NCBI RefSeq assembly: GCF_023227875.1 | Contig: NZ_JALOCH010000008.1 | Location: forward strand, 62,001 to 126,000 | Origin: Methanoregula sp. | GTDB taxonomy: Archaea > Halobacteriota > Methanomicrobia > Methanomicrobiales > Methanospirillaceae | DNA length: 64,000 bases | Direction of reading: 5' to 3' | In this document: positions 34,455 through 43,232 of the stretch, one piece after another | Layout: every line of letters starts with the position of its first letter | How positions within the stretch are numbered: position 1 is the stretch's first letter | Notes under the pieces: model-generated | Database searches by the model: none | The model's input: only the letters and a program-made list of their open reading frames with translations | Told to the model about the DNA's origin: nothing | Translations under genes and position numbers: made by a program

Positions 34455-34593
34455 GCCAGTCGCTCCGCTCCCACGTCGCTTACTAACGTAAGCGACCGCT
34501 CGCTACGCTCGCGAGCTGGTTACTGGCGTAACCGGCCAGTCGCTCCGCTCCACGTCGCTTACTAACGTAAGCGACCGCTCGCTACGCTCGCGA
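34455..34593. repeat. Two direct copies of a hairpin-forming repeat
   Basis: A unit of about 58 bp, CCAGTCGCTCCGCTC..., occurs at 34456-34514 and 34536-34593, differing by one inserted C. Each holds a perfect hairpin, GTCGCTTAC-TAAC-GTAAGCGAC (34475-34496 and 34554-34575), followed by the quasi-repeat CGCTCGCTACGCTCGCG. The flanking bases before each copy (CGTAACC) are also alike. The surrounding 34244-34638 holds no gene; a further GC-rich imperfect copy may start near 34415. Confidence 0.8.
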
Positions 34594-34638
34594 ATAAAAG
34601 AAAAAACTACAAAACCTCCGCCCCCCCATACACATTTC

Positions 34639-35511
34639 ATGATCATTTATCTGGATGGGAAATACCTGCCGGAAGAACAGGCCCGGATCTCGGTCTTTGA
34701 CCACGGGTTCCTGTACGGGGACGGGGTGTTCGAGGGGATCCGTTGTTATAATGGCAGGGTCTTCCGGCTAAAAGAGCACATCGACCGGCTCTATGACTCG
34801 GCAAAGACGATCGATCTCACGCCCCCGGTCCCAAAGGAAGAGATGATTGAGGCGATCTGCGAGACGCTCCGCAGGAACAACCTGACCGATGCCTATATCC
34901 GGCCGATCTTCACCCGGGGTGTCGGCGACCTCGGGCTTGACCCGCGGAAGTGCCCGAAGGCCTCGGCCGTTGTCATTGCCGTTACGTGGGGCGCAATGTA
35001 CGGCGACCTGTACGAGAAGGGCCTGAAAGCCATCACGGTCTCGGTCCGGCGCAACCCGGCGGAGTGCCTGCCCCCGAATGTCAAGAGCCTGAACTACTTA
35101 AACAACATCCTTGCGAAGATCGAGGCGAACTACAAGGGCGGCGACGAGGCGATCTTCTTTGACACGAACGGCTACCTCTCGGAAGGTTCCGGTGACAACC
35201 TCTACATTGTCAAGAACGGCGAGATCATCGTGCCCCCCACGCTCAACAACCTCCGGGGGATCACCCGGCTGGTCGTGCTCGAGATCGCAAAATCGCTCGG
35301 CATCACGGTACGGGAGCAGAACCTCGGGTACTTCGACCTGTACACGGCCGACGAGCTGATCTGTTCCGGTACCGCAGCAGAAGTTGCCCCCATCACCTGG
35401 TGTGACGGGAGGACGATCGGTTCCGGGAAACCCGGCCCGGTATTCCGGCAGCTGGCCGCTGCATTCAAGCCCATAACCGAGAAAGAAGGCTACCCCATCA
35501 ATAAGAAATAA
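34639..35511 (+). CDS. ilvE: Branched-chain amino acid aminotransferase
   Basis: A 290-aa fold-type IV PLP enzyme for the last step of valine, leucine and isoleucine synthesis. Motifs: FDHGFLYGDGVFEGIRCYNG (residues 21-40), the PLP lysine in CLPPNVKSLNYLNNILAKIEA (Lys about 153), the PLP glutamate in GYLSEGSGDNLYIVKNG (about 178-194), and the late ICSGTAAEV. The length and order match IlvE; D-amino-acid transaminase or PabC are less likely. It is a single gene and the last chromosomal gene before the tRNA-Glu insertion site. Confidence 0.93.
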   Translation: MIIYLDGKYLPEEQARISVFDHGFLYGDGVFEGIRCYNGRVFRLKEHIDRLYDSAKTIDLTPPVPKEEMIEAICETLRRNNLTDAYIRPIFTRGVGDLGLDPRKCPKASAVVIAVTWGAMYGDLYEKGLKAITVSVRRNPAECLPPNVKSLNYLNNILAKIEANYKGGDEAIFFDTNGYLSEGSGDNLYIVKNGEIIVPPTLNNLRGITRLVVLEIAKSLGITVREQNLGYFDLYTADELICSGTAAEVAPITWCDGRTIGSGKPGPVFRQLAAAFKPITEKEGYPINKK

Positions 35512-35630
35512 TTTTTTGTTGCTCTTTTCGTTTGCCGGATTTCCTCTCGGGCCCTGTTTGCCGGGACCAGCCGGATATGCTTGCTCCATAACCTATTTAT
35601 GACGTTACGAGAAATTAGGTAGGACAGCGC

Positions 35631-35705
<75 letters not shown>

Positions 35706-35771
35706 TCTTCTTTTCAGACCAGAATCCCCAAAGGTTTTCCAACGCATTCTCCCAGCGTCAGCTTAATCCAT

Positions 35772-37016
35772 ATGCACACGGATTTCGCCGGTGCAATGAG
35801 AAAAGGGATTGATCCTGCACCCACCAGTCGAGACCGGGCATTCCACTGCCAGAAAGCGGAGTATGCAGATCATTCTATCGACAGGGCTACAGCAGAAAAA
35901 CGCCTAACACCGGAAGATGCCCAATTGATCCGGGCATTTATCTCGGAGTTGAAAGCTACAAGGGGGATCAGTACCGGTCGGGCGAATAAGATCATTTTCA
36001 CGCTCATCACGTGGAGACGGTACCTTCCACCCTTCAGAACTGCCTGCATTACCGATCTCTACTTGGGGATCAACAAACTGAAAGATGCAAGGATTCAGGG
36101 CCGGCCCTACAAGCAGAACACCCAGAGAGATTTTCTGAATTTCATCAAGCGATTTTTCCTCTGGATGATCAAGCACCAGTATTCCCTGCTAATGAAGGAC
36201 GATATCCGGGAGATTAAGGTGCCCCGGACGGACACGATGACCAAAACCGCCGAGATGATGCTCAGCGATGATGAAGTCCATAAAATGATAGATGCCTGTA
36301 TGAGCTCTCGTGACAGGGCATTGCTCGCGATGTTGTACGAAGGCGGTTTTCGTATCGAAGAGATTGGGACAATGACATGGGGCCAGATCAAGGTTGATGA
36401 TTATGGTATCATCATCAATACCAACAAGAAGACTGAAAAGCCCCGGTACGTCCGGCTCGTAGCTGCTACGCCGTATTTCGCCCAATGGAAAAATGATTAC
36501 CCGTATGCTATATCATCCGAAGGTCTGGTTTTCACGTCTCACAAGCGCCTTCCGCTCCGCTACGAGGGGATAGCTCTTCAGTTGAAAAAGATCGCAGCGC
36601 GCGCCGGTATTCGGAAGCGAATCACGCCGCATTTGTTCCGGCATTCGAAAATCACGTCGATGGTTCGGGAAGGGTATAACGAGACCATCATTAAAAAAAT
36701 GATGTGGGGGAACATTCGGACGGGGATGTTCGAGACGTACTGCCACCTGTCGGATGCCGATGTTGATGATGAAGTTTTAGCCAAGCAGGGCATCCGCAGA
36801 AAGGACGAGAAGAAACAGCGAGCTATGGAGGCTCGCCAGTGTCCCCACTGTTCGACAGTGAATGCCCCCACCGATGAGTACTGCCGTACCTGTGCCAAAC
36901 CCCTGACGGCAGAAATTGACCTGTCAATGGAAGAGATCAAACGAGAGATTGAGAAGACCCCGGAATTTGCAAAAATTATGGAAATGATCCGGCACAATAT
37001 TTCAGTTGCCGGCTGA
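35772..37016 (+). CDS. Archaeal tyrosine recombinase, element 1 (probably missing its first exon-like piece)
   Basis: A 414-aa integrase. Catalytic residues are visible: Arg194 (GGFRIEEIG), His287/Arg290/His291 (HLFRHSKIT) and the nucleophile Tyr323 (FETYCHL). A SAM-like N-terminal core-binding domain covers about residues 35-140. The C-terminus has a zinc ribbon (CPHCSTVNAP...CRTCAKPL, about 357-377). The chosen ATG has no Shine-Dalgarno. The frame is open upstream through the tRNA 3' end and, joined to the right end of the element, would regain about 40 more residues and a good ribosome-binding site. In the integrated state it is probably poorly expressed. Confidence 0.9.
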   Translation: MHTDFAGAMRKGIDPAPTSRDRAFHCQKAEYADHSIDRATAEKRLTPEDAQLIRAFISELKATRGISTGRANKIIFTLITWRRYLPPFRTACITDLYLGINKLKDARIQGRPYKQNTQRDFLNFIKRFFLWMIKHQYSLLMKDDIREIKVPRTDTMTKTAEMMLSDDEVHKMIDACMSSRDRALLAMLYEGGFRIEEIGTMTWGQIKVDDYGIIINTNKKTEKPRYVRLVAATPYFAQWKNDYPYAISSEGLVFTSHKRLPLRYEGIALQLKKIAARAGIRKRITPHLFRHSKITSMVREGYNETIIKKMMWGNIRTGMFETYCHLSDADVDDEVLAKQGIRRKDEKKQRAMEARQCPHCSTVNAPTDEYCRTCAKPLTAEIDLSMEEIKREIEKTPEFAKIMEMIRHNISVAG

Positions 37017-37826
37017 TTTTTCTTTTTTCATATAGCGTTTTAACAGTGCAGGGAGTTTATCCGGTTGCGTCCGGGTTGTTGTATCCATCCCCATTACAGA
37101 ATCCAGAATCCGTTTGTTTTCCGCCGTTTCTTTCCGCATTATCCCGAAAAGGAACATCTGAAGATCCCTTTCTACAACGCCATCCGGATTGGTTTCCATC
37201 CAGTCCTGAAAAATACAAAACCTGAACACTTCCAAGAGGCGGTTATCAGTACTTACTACCTCATTGGTATCGAAATTCAGAGAGAATTTTTGGCATACCC
37301 ACCCGATGTTGCTTGATGGAGTATCCCATGGATATAGCGTCTCTGTGGTAACTGGATTAAGCAAACAGAACTTGAAGAACGTAGGGGAGGCCAGTAACAG
37401 AAGCTGGAGAAGTTCCTCATTCTTTTCCTCTCCTTCGAGAATCCGCTTGTCGATAATCAGTTCCCGGAGCCATGTGCTTTCCCGGAATTTTGGGCGGAGT
37501 TCCTCATAGTAATCAATACCATAGCATACCGTTCCTAGGTGATCAAAATCCCGGTATAATCGATAGCCGGTTCCTTTCCGCCATCGTGATCCTTCCGGAC
37601 GGTAATCCTCAATCGCCTCGATAATTCCCTCTTCCACGAGCGCGTCCAGCTGTCTGCTGACATACCGGTACTTGTTATCGGTTGTACCGCTAAAACCGCA
37701 ATAGTCGGCAATCCCGCCGGTGTTTGCCACATCGTTGTCAAGCAAGCACGCGACAATCAGCTTCTTGATATTCTTTTTCGGTTCCTTGCCCTTCGTATCT
37801 TCACTCATATAATCACGTTTCCCCAT
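37002..37826 (-). CDS. Winged-helix-like protein of element 1
   Basis: A 274-aa protein, convergent with int1 and overlapping its end by 15 bp. The first ~90 residues look like a winged helix (KKLIVACLLDNDVANTGGIADYCGF ... SRQLDALVEEGIIEAIEDY ... YRLYRDF; each under 26 residues but shown broken), followed by a helical domain of unknown role. A gene in the same place and orientation, also with a winged-helix-like N-terminus, follows int2 (43233-44240). An ATG at 37808 is an alternative start that would leave the inverted repeat 37826-37859 just upstream. Likely a regulator of the element. Confidence 0.6.
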   Translation of the reverse strand: MGKRDYMSEDTKGKEPKKNIKKLIVACLLDNDVANTGGIADYCGFSGTTDNKYRYVSRQLDALVEEGIIEAIEDYRPEGSRWRKGTGYRLYRDFDHLGTVCYGIDYYEELRPKFRESTWLRELIIDKRILEGEEKNEELLQLLLLASPTFFKFCLLNPVTTETLYPWDTPSSNIGWVCQKFSLNFDTNEVVSTDNRLLEVFRFCIFQDWMETNPDGVVERDLQMFLFGIMRKETAENKRILDSVMGMDTTTRTQPDKLPALLKRYMKKEKSAGN

Positions 37827-37859
37827 TACACCACAATATGAATAAACCTTGTGTTGTAA
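37826..37859. promoter_or_regulatory. Inverted repeat, operator candidate
   Basis: TTACACCACAA (37826-37836) and TTGTGTTGTAA (37849-37859) form an 11-bp inverted repeat with one mismatch and a 12-bp spacer, at the 5' end of the winged-helix-like gene. Autoregulation is a reasonable inference. Confidence 0.5.
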
Positions 37860-38059
37860 TGACCCGTGATGCCGCCCGACGGAGATGCTGCTTAGGATAA
37901 CGTCTGAAAGTCAAAAATGTGGACTAATCTATGCTGGATACCGCACTTTTTTTAGCATTCTTGTGATCTAAAAAAGCCCCATTTCTATCTCAAATTTTGA
38001 AAATACGTTATAAATGAGCCTTATTTGGGAAGAGGACTAATAAGTAATTGTTGAGTTAC

Positions 38060-38212
38060 ATGCCAAAAATTACCCTGAACCAATTACAGCATCTGCCTGA
38101 ACTGCATCGGCTCGTTTGCGAACAGTTGATTCGGAAGGGATCGTGGCAGCTGATCTTGGACGCCGAAGAAAAACCGTCAGATCTTGATGTAATCCCAATC
38201 TCAATGAGGTGA
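38060..38212 (+). CDS. Small conserved element protein, ~50 aa (element 1 copy)
   Basis: A 50-aa frame, MPKITLNQLQHLPELHRLV..., too short for most gene callers. Its core LPELHRLVCEQLIRKG aligns with LDDLHRLVLDELCQRY in the equivalent gene of element 2 (44454-44609), and both are followed at once by homologous second genes. Conservation in two diverged elements is the main reason to call it a gene. The stop overlaps the Shine-Dalgarno (GAGGTGA) of the next gene. Function unknown. Confidence 0.65.
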   Translation: MPKITLNQLQHLPELHRLVCEQLIRKGSWQLILDAEEKPSDLDVIPISMR

Positions 38213-38216
38213 AACG

Positions 38217-38594
38217 ATGGGAACGGGTTTGCGCGGGTACGGGTGGTACAAGTGGGACTTGCTGATGGAGGTCTACTATGCGTTTGAAGCAACGGAATTT
38301 ACCTACGCGGCAGCGGCCATGCTCCCCGGGTTCGACAGAAAGACGTACATGTCTCTGTATTACGACGGGTTAATCCTCAAAAAAGCCCAGGGGCTGCCTT
38401 CCAAATGGAAACTGAGCGATGCTGCCATCAGCTCAATTATCGGGAGCAACCTGCCTGATGATGCTGAGTTGGAATCGGAGATTACTCTCCAAGCCCCTCG
38501 CCGCTCCAAACGCGCTTTACTACATTCCGAGGCATTTGTCCAACAGATCCTCGAAGCGGTTGATTTTTTTTCAAAGCCTGAGGTGATATCATGA
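38217..38594 (+). CDS. Conserved element protein, possible HTH (element 1 copy)
   Basis: A 125-aa protein starting 4 bp after the small gene, with GAGGTGA as ribosome-binding site. Residues 4-70 align with the element 2 gene at 44618-44887: GLRGYGW against GLRGFAA, EFTYAAA against EFHYRHA, LYYDGLILKK against LRTDGILVKN, and PSKWKLSDAAIS against PARWRLAQRYLS. The shared pattern of helices and a short turn suggests a helix-turn-helix DNA-binding fold. The C-terminal ~50 residues are unique to this copy. Confidence 0.65.
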   Translation: MGTGLRGYGWYKWDLLMEVYYAFEATEFTYAAAAMLPGFDRKTYMSLYYDGLILKKAQGLPSKWKLSDAAISSIIGSNLPDDAELESEITLQAPRRSKRALLHSEAFVQQILEAVDFFSKPEVIS

Positions 38595-38657
38595 AATGAG
38601 CAGCAAGTCGAAAACACGGTTTGATCGATATTTGACTAATGTTAAAAGGTGGTAACG

Positions 38658-39029
38658 ATGGGTGATGCAAAAAACAAACTAGAACTACAAGTCAACGACC
38701 TTGTTCTCATGAACGTCGTTGGTGTTGGAGAGGACGGGCCAATCTTCGGGGTCATTGACCGAGTAGGAACAATGGAGCTCCTTGGAGAGGAGGCCGTAAC
38801 ATCTCCGGTAGTGGAGAGCACAAACGAACAGGCAACGACAAAGACCGCAGAAGCTGAAAAGCCGGGAAACGAGGGAGGTTCCTCAGGACAGGTGGCTACC
38901 TCGGTAATTGCTGAATTGGAAGCCCGGCGGGCTGCTCTGGATGCTGCGATTCAGGAGTTGAAGCGGGGCGATGGAATCAAAGATATTCCACAATTACAAC
39001 CAGATTCTGTTATACCACCAACACAATAG
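38658..39029 (+). CDS. Small acidic protein of element 1
   Basis: A 123-aa protein beginning MGDAKNKLELQVNDLV at an ATG with AAGGTGG ahead (a GTG at 38649 opens the frame). The first ~45 residues look like a small beta domain, followed by a Thr/Glu/Pro/Gly-rich linker and a helix (VIAELEARRAALDAAIQELKR). It occupies the same position as 44888-45355 in element 2, but no clear sequence match is seen. Function unknown. Confidence 0.55.
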   Translation: MGDAKNKLELQVNDLVLMNVVGVGEDGPIFGVIDRVGTMELLGEEAVTSPVVESTNEQATTKTAEAEKPGNEGGSSGQVATSVIAELEARRAALDAAIQELKRGDGIKDIPQLQPDSVIPPTQ

Positions 39030-39103
39030 CAAGTGTGATAGACTGATTATTAATCATGCAAATTTTTAGCGAGCAAAATTATTTAGATAATTAAAATTTT
39101 TTA

Positions 39104-39682
39104 TTATTTAAGTAATCTTATTTTTGCAAAACACACCACAGTTTTCTTCGAATCTGCCCCATCATTAAGGAATTGTGCATTCTCAACAACAAGGTAATAC
39201 TTTCCTTGCGCAGGAAGCTGATAATTACGAGTGAATGCTACTACGTTCTTTTGAATGGTTCCCTTAAATGAGGCTTTGTTTCCCTTTTCAAATCCATTCA
39301 GGTATATGTCGAGATTTTCCTGATCCATAATTAGAACATCAACCGGGGAGGTACAAGATGAGACGTTTATCGAAAATGTATACCCCTTATCCCCGGCAAG
39401 GAGGTAATACTCTACGTGATCGTATTCAACAACAATCATCCTTGATAAAATGGGGATCGAATCGACAACCGATGTATCAGCAACATCTGTCTCGGGTACA
39501 TAAGTACTCATATGCTGAACACCTTTAACAGCAACAACAGCGGCCTTAGACTCAACCGCTGATTCTGCAACTCTCGCACATCCCGCTGAGAAAATGAAAA
39601 ACAGTACCAGAATAACACATGCAATCGACATTAAACCCTTTTGATTTTTAGTAATCATACAGTTTGTTTTGGAAAAGACCAT
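39104..39682 (-). CDS. Putative lipoprotein with beta-rich extracellular domain
   Basis: A 192-aa protein with an N-terminal hydrophobic segment ending in a lipobox-like FSAGC (LMSIACVILVLFFIFSAGC; about residues 17-35). The mature part looks like a small beta-sandwich of the PPC type: YYLLAGDKGYTFSINVSS, VDVLIMDQENLDIYL, and QLPAQGKYYLVVENAQF. The start at 39682 is supported by TGGAG 8 nt ahead; an ATG at 39658 is an alternative. It lies 13 bp downstream of the J-domain gene on the same strand, so the two surface-exposed products are cotranscribed. Confidence 0.65.
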   Translation of the reverse strand: MVFSKTNCMITKNQKGLMSIACVILVLFFIFSAGCARVAESAVESKAAVVAVKGVQHMSTYVPETDVADTSVVDSIPILSRMIVVEYDHVEYYLLAGDKGYTFSINVSSCTSPVDVLIMDQENLDIYLNGFEKGNKASFKGTIQKNVVAFTRNYQLPAQGKYYLVVENAQFLNDGADSKKTVVCFAKIRLLK

Positions 39683-39695
39683 TTCATTTTCTCCA

Positions 39696-41072
39696 TTAAT
39701 TGCCTTTAAATGAATTCAAAACCCCGTCAAATAGGACTTGAGCATCATCCTGACTCTTGTAACTTGCAGTCAGTATCATAAAAGTTCGTTGACTCGGAAG
39801 ATCCTCCCATATGGCCATGAAATTATAACTCATTTTCCCATTCTCTGTCATATCATGGCCATTCATCGTCACAAAATACACTGTATTTCCAGAATGTGTT
39901 GTCGTTTGAATTGAACTCATTTGGAGATCTGGGTTTTCTGCAAGGAGCTCAGTATACAGTGATGCAAATATCTTTTGAGCGGAATCACGCGATAATGAAT
40001 CCTCTTTTAGGAACCATAGAACCCCAATCCCTTCATCATCAGAATTGTCGAATTGAAGCATTCCGTTATAATATGTTGCCTCTGAATACCCTTCGGCACT
40101 CGTGTTTAATGGAAGAGATGAAGGGTGGTTAAAGGATATCCCATAATTCGAGTATTTCACCCACTGATAGTTCGAATCACTTCCCGCCATCCCAAAAATA
40201 AATGCTGCAAAAATTGACAATACGATTGTTATTGCAATGGGAGCACCGATAATTGCGGCAGCCCACGATAACACACCCCAATTTTCACTTGCAGGATGTG
40301 CTTTCTTGATAATCCAGTAGATTACATAGGTGATGATTAAAAAAATAATATACATTATAATAAAAACAATCAATGCCGTAACTATAGATGCGATACTAAA
40401 AGATACACCGTCCTTAATCTGACTAGTTAAAGTGGTGATGAATGCGAAAATCGCGGATAATCCTGCTACAACGTTAACACCGGTTGTTGATCTTTCTGAT
40501 GATCCCTCATGAGAAGTCGATTTGACTGAGTTATCAGTACGTTGAATTTTTTTCAGGGTAATATTTCGATTTGTTGTGGCCATTGCATAATTTGGATCGA
40601 TCCTTAATGCACGCTCATAAGCTACAATTGCCTCTTGATATTTACCGAGATTATCAAGGGCTACCCCTTTATTGTTCCAGATAACTTGGTCTTCTGGAGT
40701 TTTCGAAAGAATGATATTATATACAGAAACTGCCTCTGCATATTTCCCAAGTTGAAAAAGAATGGAGCCTTTCCCTTTTAATGCATCAATGTTACTTGGT
40801 TTAAGGGCAAGGACAGACTCAAACATCGAGAGAGCTTCTGCGTATCGTTTAGCCTTTATTAGATCCTCACTTGATTTCATTAGTGTGGAGACCGTTCTTT
40901 GGTCTTCCATCAGAGCCTCATATGCTTCATTAATCTTTTTAAATCTCTCCTCTGAACCTCGTTCCTTGCATACATCTGGGTGATACCTTTTTACAAGGTT
41001 TCGGTAAGTATTTTTAATCTCATTATCATCAGCATCACGAGACACACCAAGAATTGAATAATAGTCAATCAT
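39696..41072 (-). CDS. Membrane J-domain/TPR protein
   Basis: A 458-aa cochaperone-like protein. The J domain is residues 1-65 with the essential HPD at 31-33 (KRYHPDVCKER), so it should stimulate an Hsp70. Three to four TPR repeats follow (about 70-180). Two or three membrane helices lie at about 215-300 (ALIVFIIMYIIFLIITYV, IGAPIAITIVLSIFAAF). A C-terminal domain of about 150 residues (YGISFNHPSSLPL ... ILTASYKSQDDAQVLFDGVL) resembles the PsbP-like domains of other archaeal membrane proteins. A TTG at 41081 precedes the chosen ATG. The only Hsp70 genes in the window are in element 2. Confidence 0.85.
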   Translation of the reverse strand: MIDYYSILGVSRDADDNEIKNTYRNLVKRYHPDVCKERGSEERFKKINEAYEALMEDQRTVSTLMKSSEDLIKAKRYAEALSMFESVLALKPSNIDALKGKGSILFQLGKYAEAVSVYNIILSKTPEDQVIWNNKGVALDNLGKYQEAIVAYERALRIDPNYAMATTNRNITLKKIQRTDNSVKSTSHEGSSERSTTGVNVVAGLSAIFAFITTLTSQIKDGVSFSIASIVTALIVFIIMYIIFLIITYVIYWIIKKAHPASENWGVLSWAAAIIGAPIAITIVLSIFAAFIFGMAGSDSNYQWVKYSNYGISFNHPSSLPLNTSAEGYSEATYYNGMLQFDNSDDEGIGVLWFLKEDSLSRDSAQKIFASLYTELLAENPDLQMSSIQTTTHSGNTVYFVTMNGHDMTENGKMSYNFMAIWEDLPSQRTFMILTASYKSQDDAQVLFDGVLNSFKGN

Positions 41073-41311
41073 AGCAATCAATTTGATAAATATTCGAAAA
41101 ATGCCGTCAGATATCTCCCTTCAAAATTCATAGAATGCATCTTTCTTTGAGGAGCGCGAAAATAAACTGGAATTTTTCCATTTTTTTGTTTTATTTATTG
41201 AGATCATATTCATAAGAAAGGTGAACGTTTTCAATAAAAATAAAGGTATTCAATTGAATCCCACATGACCTACATAAGGTGATATTGAAATATGCCAAGT
41301 ATTTTTTGATA

Positions 41312-41563
41312 ATGCCACGACAGAAAGGAAAGTCAAAAAACCAACTAAGTTATCGCATTCCTTCTGATGTAGAATTAAAAATGGATAAACTAATTGCAAA
41401 TAAGGAATTCAACACTCGATCTGATATTATTTCAACAGCAATTCGCTTTTATTTGGATCATCGAGAGTTCAATATTGAGGAAGAAATTGAAAGTTATCTC
41501 AATTCTGAAAAAGGTGAGAGGTATATTAAAAACCAAATTGAAAAATGCCAAAATGCCACATAG
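41312..41563 (+). CDS. Ribbon-helix-helix regulator of element 1
   Basis: An 83-aa RHH/CopG-type protein: MPRQKGKSKNQLSYRIPSDVE (positively charged lead, then the beta strand QLSYRIP), a helix, and the second helix TRSDIISTAIRFYLDHR. A C-terminal helix rich in Glu and Lys follows. The frame opens at 41279, but the ATG at 41312 fits the fold. It is divergent from the J-domain gene across an AT-rich gap of about 240 bp and could regulate it. Composition is strongly AT-rich. Confidence 0.7.
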   Translation: MPRQKGKSKNQLSYRIPSDVELKMDKLIANKEFNTRSDIISTAIRFYLDHREFNIEEEIESYLNSEKGERYIKNQIEKCQNAT

Positions 41564-41867
41564 CTTTCTCCTCTTTTGTAATAAGTAAAATATAGAACCG
41601 GGATATACCGATATTGATCATATTTGTAATACATTTATCCACTATTATCGACCGTATCTCTCCGTATATTTCACGTCGGAGTGATCACATAAAAATTTCA
41701 TACACTTATACCTACATTTACTCTGGTTATAGGGAAATCATGAAAAAAATATTGAGTACAATACGTTTTTCTCCGTTCTTGTTATCAGCCAAGAAAAAAT
41801 GCAGTCTCCAAAAGTGTTAATATGATCACAAGCTGATTGTAATCTGAGCCAAAGGAGGTTCACATTT
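41564..41867 (+). promoter_or_regulatory. Right end of element 1: promoter region for int
   Basis: An AT-rich, gene-free stretch. A 68-codon open frame at 41614-41820 has no ribosome-binding site and poor composition and is not called. The last bases contain AAAGGAGGT (41851-41859), a near-perfect Shine-Dalgarno 8 nt ahead of the ATG at 41868 that now reads into int2. Confidence 0.45.
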
Positions 41868-43217
41868 ATGAAAAAAGGCCAGAATCAGGGGGATTCTGGT
41901 TCTGAAAAAAATCGCTCCATAGCAGCATCCTTTTCTCAGGTTAGAGTCCCTAAGGATACCTTTTTCCGTACGATCACGAACACGTCTGACGTGACACCGG
42001 CACGAAAACAGCAGGCACCAACCCGGCATATGCGTCCGTTCCACAATCCGAAGACCGTGTATGCCGATCACTCCATCACTAACGCCACCAGCCGGGGAAA
42101 ACTGACCGCTGACGATGCCCGGCTGATCCGTGAGTTCATCGCAGAGATCAAGGCCACAAAAGGCATCGGGGCCGGGAGGGCCAACAAAATCATTTTCACG
42201 CTTGTCGGATGGCGGGGTTTCATCGGCCCGTTCCAGGCGAACACGATATCTGACCTGTACCTCGGCGTCGAGAGATTGCGGGAAGCCCGGCAATACAACG
42301 GCGCCCCGTATAAGCAGAATACCCGACGGGATTTTTTATTGATCCTGAAGAGGTTTTACCAGTGGTTAGTGGCAAATGGGTACTCATCCGTACCTCCTGA
42401 CAAGATCAACCAGATCAAGGCACCTGCCAGTGACAGAATGACCAAGACGGCCCAGATGATGCTGACGGAAGAGGAGATCCGTGCCATGATCGAAGCCAGC
42501 CAGAATTCGAGGGACAGAGCGATCATCGCGACGTTGTACGAAGGCGGGTTCAGGTGTGAGGAGATTGGCCGGCTTACGTGGGCACAAATAAAATTTGACG
42601 AGTACGGCGCGGTCGTCAACGTCGACGAGAAGACCGGGCGGCCGAGATACATCCGTCTCATCTCATCCAAACCATATCTCATTCAGTGGCAGAACGATTA
42701 TCCCTTTGCGGCCACACCCGATGCGCTGGTCTTCATCTCCTTCCAGCGTCTGCCGCTCCAGTATGCCGCCGTTGCAATGCAGCTCCGGAAAATCAGTAAA
42801 CGCGCGGGCATTCAGAAGAAAATCACGCCGCACCTGTTCAGACATTCCAGAATCACCGAGATGATCAGGAAAGGGTATAATGAATCGACCGTCAAGAAAA
42901 CCATGTGGGGTAACATCAACACAACGATGTTCCCGACATATCTTCATTTGACCGACGAAGATATCGACAATGATGTTCTCGCGATGCAAGGTATAACAAA
43001 AAGAGACCAGCATCGTTCAGTTGCCATGGACGTGCAGGAGTGCCGGAACTGCCATACTATCAATGCCCCGACGTACCGGTTCTGTGAATCGTGCGGGAAG
43101 CCCCTGAACGATGATGTCCAGATGAGCATGGAGCGCCTGAAACATGATATTGAGCACACTGCTGAGTACCGGATGATGCTGGAGGTTATCCAGCAGAAAC
43201 TGGCAGCGGGAGCTTAA
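41868..43217 (+). CDS. Archaeal tyrosine recombinase, element 2 (hybrid 5' end)
   Basis: A 449-aa integrase, clearly homologous to int1 over its core (YADHSI, GAGRANKIIFTLVGWR, GGFRCEEIG, HLFRHSRIT, nucleophile Tyr358 in FPTYLHL) and with the same C-terminal zinc ribbon (CRNCHTINAP...CESCGKPL). It starts after a near-perfect Shine-Dalgarno. Codons 17-21 lie on the 13-bp att repeat (SIAAS), so the bases before the repeat belong to element 1 and those after it to element 2. An internal ATG at 42030 matches the length of int1 as currently annotated. Confidence 0.92.
   Translation: MKKGQNQGDSGSEKNRSIAASFSQVRVPKDTFFRTITNTSDVTPARKQQAPTRHMRPFHNPKTVYADHSITNATSRGKLTADDARLIREFIAEIKATKGIGAGRANKIIFTLVGWRGFIGPFQANTISDLYLGVERLREARQYNGAPYKQNTRRDFLLILKRFYQWLVANGYSSVPPDKINQIKAPASDRMTKTAQMMLTEEEIRAMIEASQNSRDRAIIATLYEGGFRCEEIGRLTWAQIKFDEYGAVVNVDEKTGRPRYIRLISSKPYLIQWQNDYPFAATPDALVFISFQRLPLQYAAVAMQLRKISKRAGIQKKITPHLFRHSRITEMIRKGYNESTVKKTMWGNINTTMFPTYLHLTDEDIDNDVLAMQGITKRDQHRSVAMDVQECRNCHTINAPTYRFCESCGKPLNDDVQMSMERLKHDIEHTAEYRMMLEVIQQKLAAGA
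41917..41929 (+). repeat. Attachment site between the two elements
   Basis: CCATAGCAGCATC, identical to the tRNA-Glu 3' end at 35695-35707. It marks the right end of element 1 and the left end of element 2. No third copy was found by eye further right. Confidence 0.7.
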
Positions 43218-43232
43218 CTTTTTTTCAAGAAA

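Noticed and set aside
41614..41820. 68-codon open frame before int2
   Set aside because: No ribosome-binding site, AT-rich random-looking composition, and it lies in the probable promoter region.
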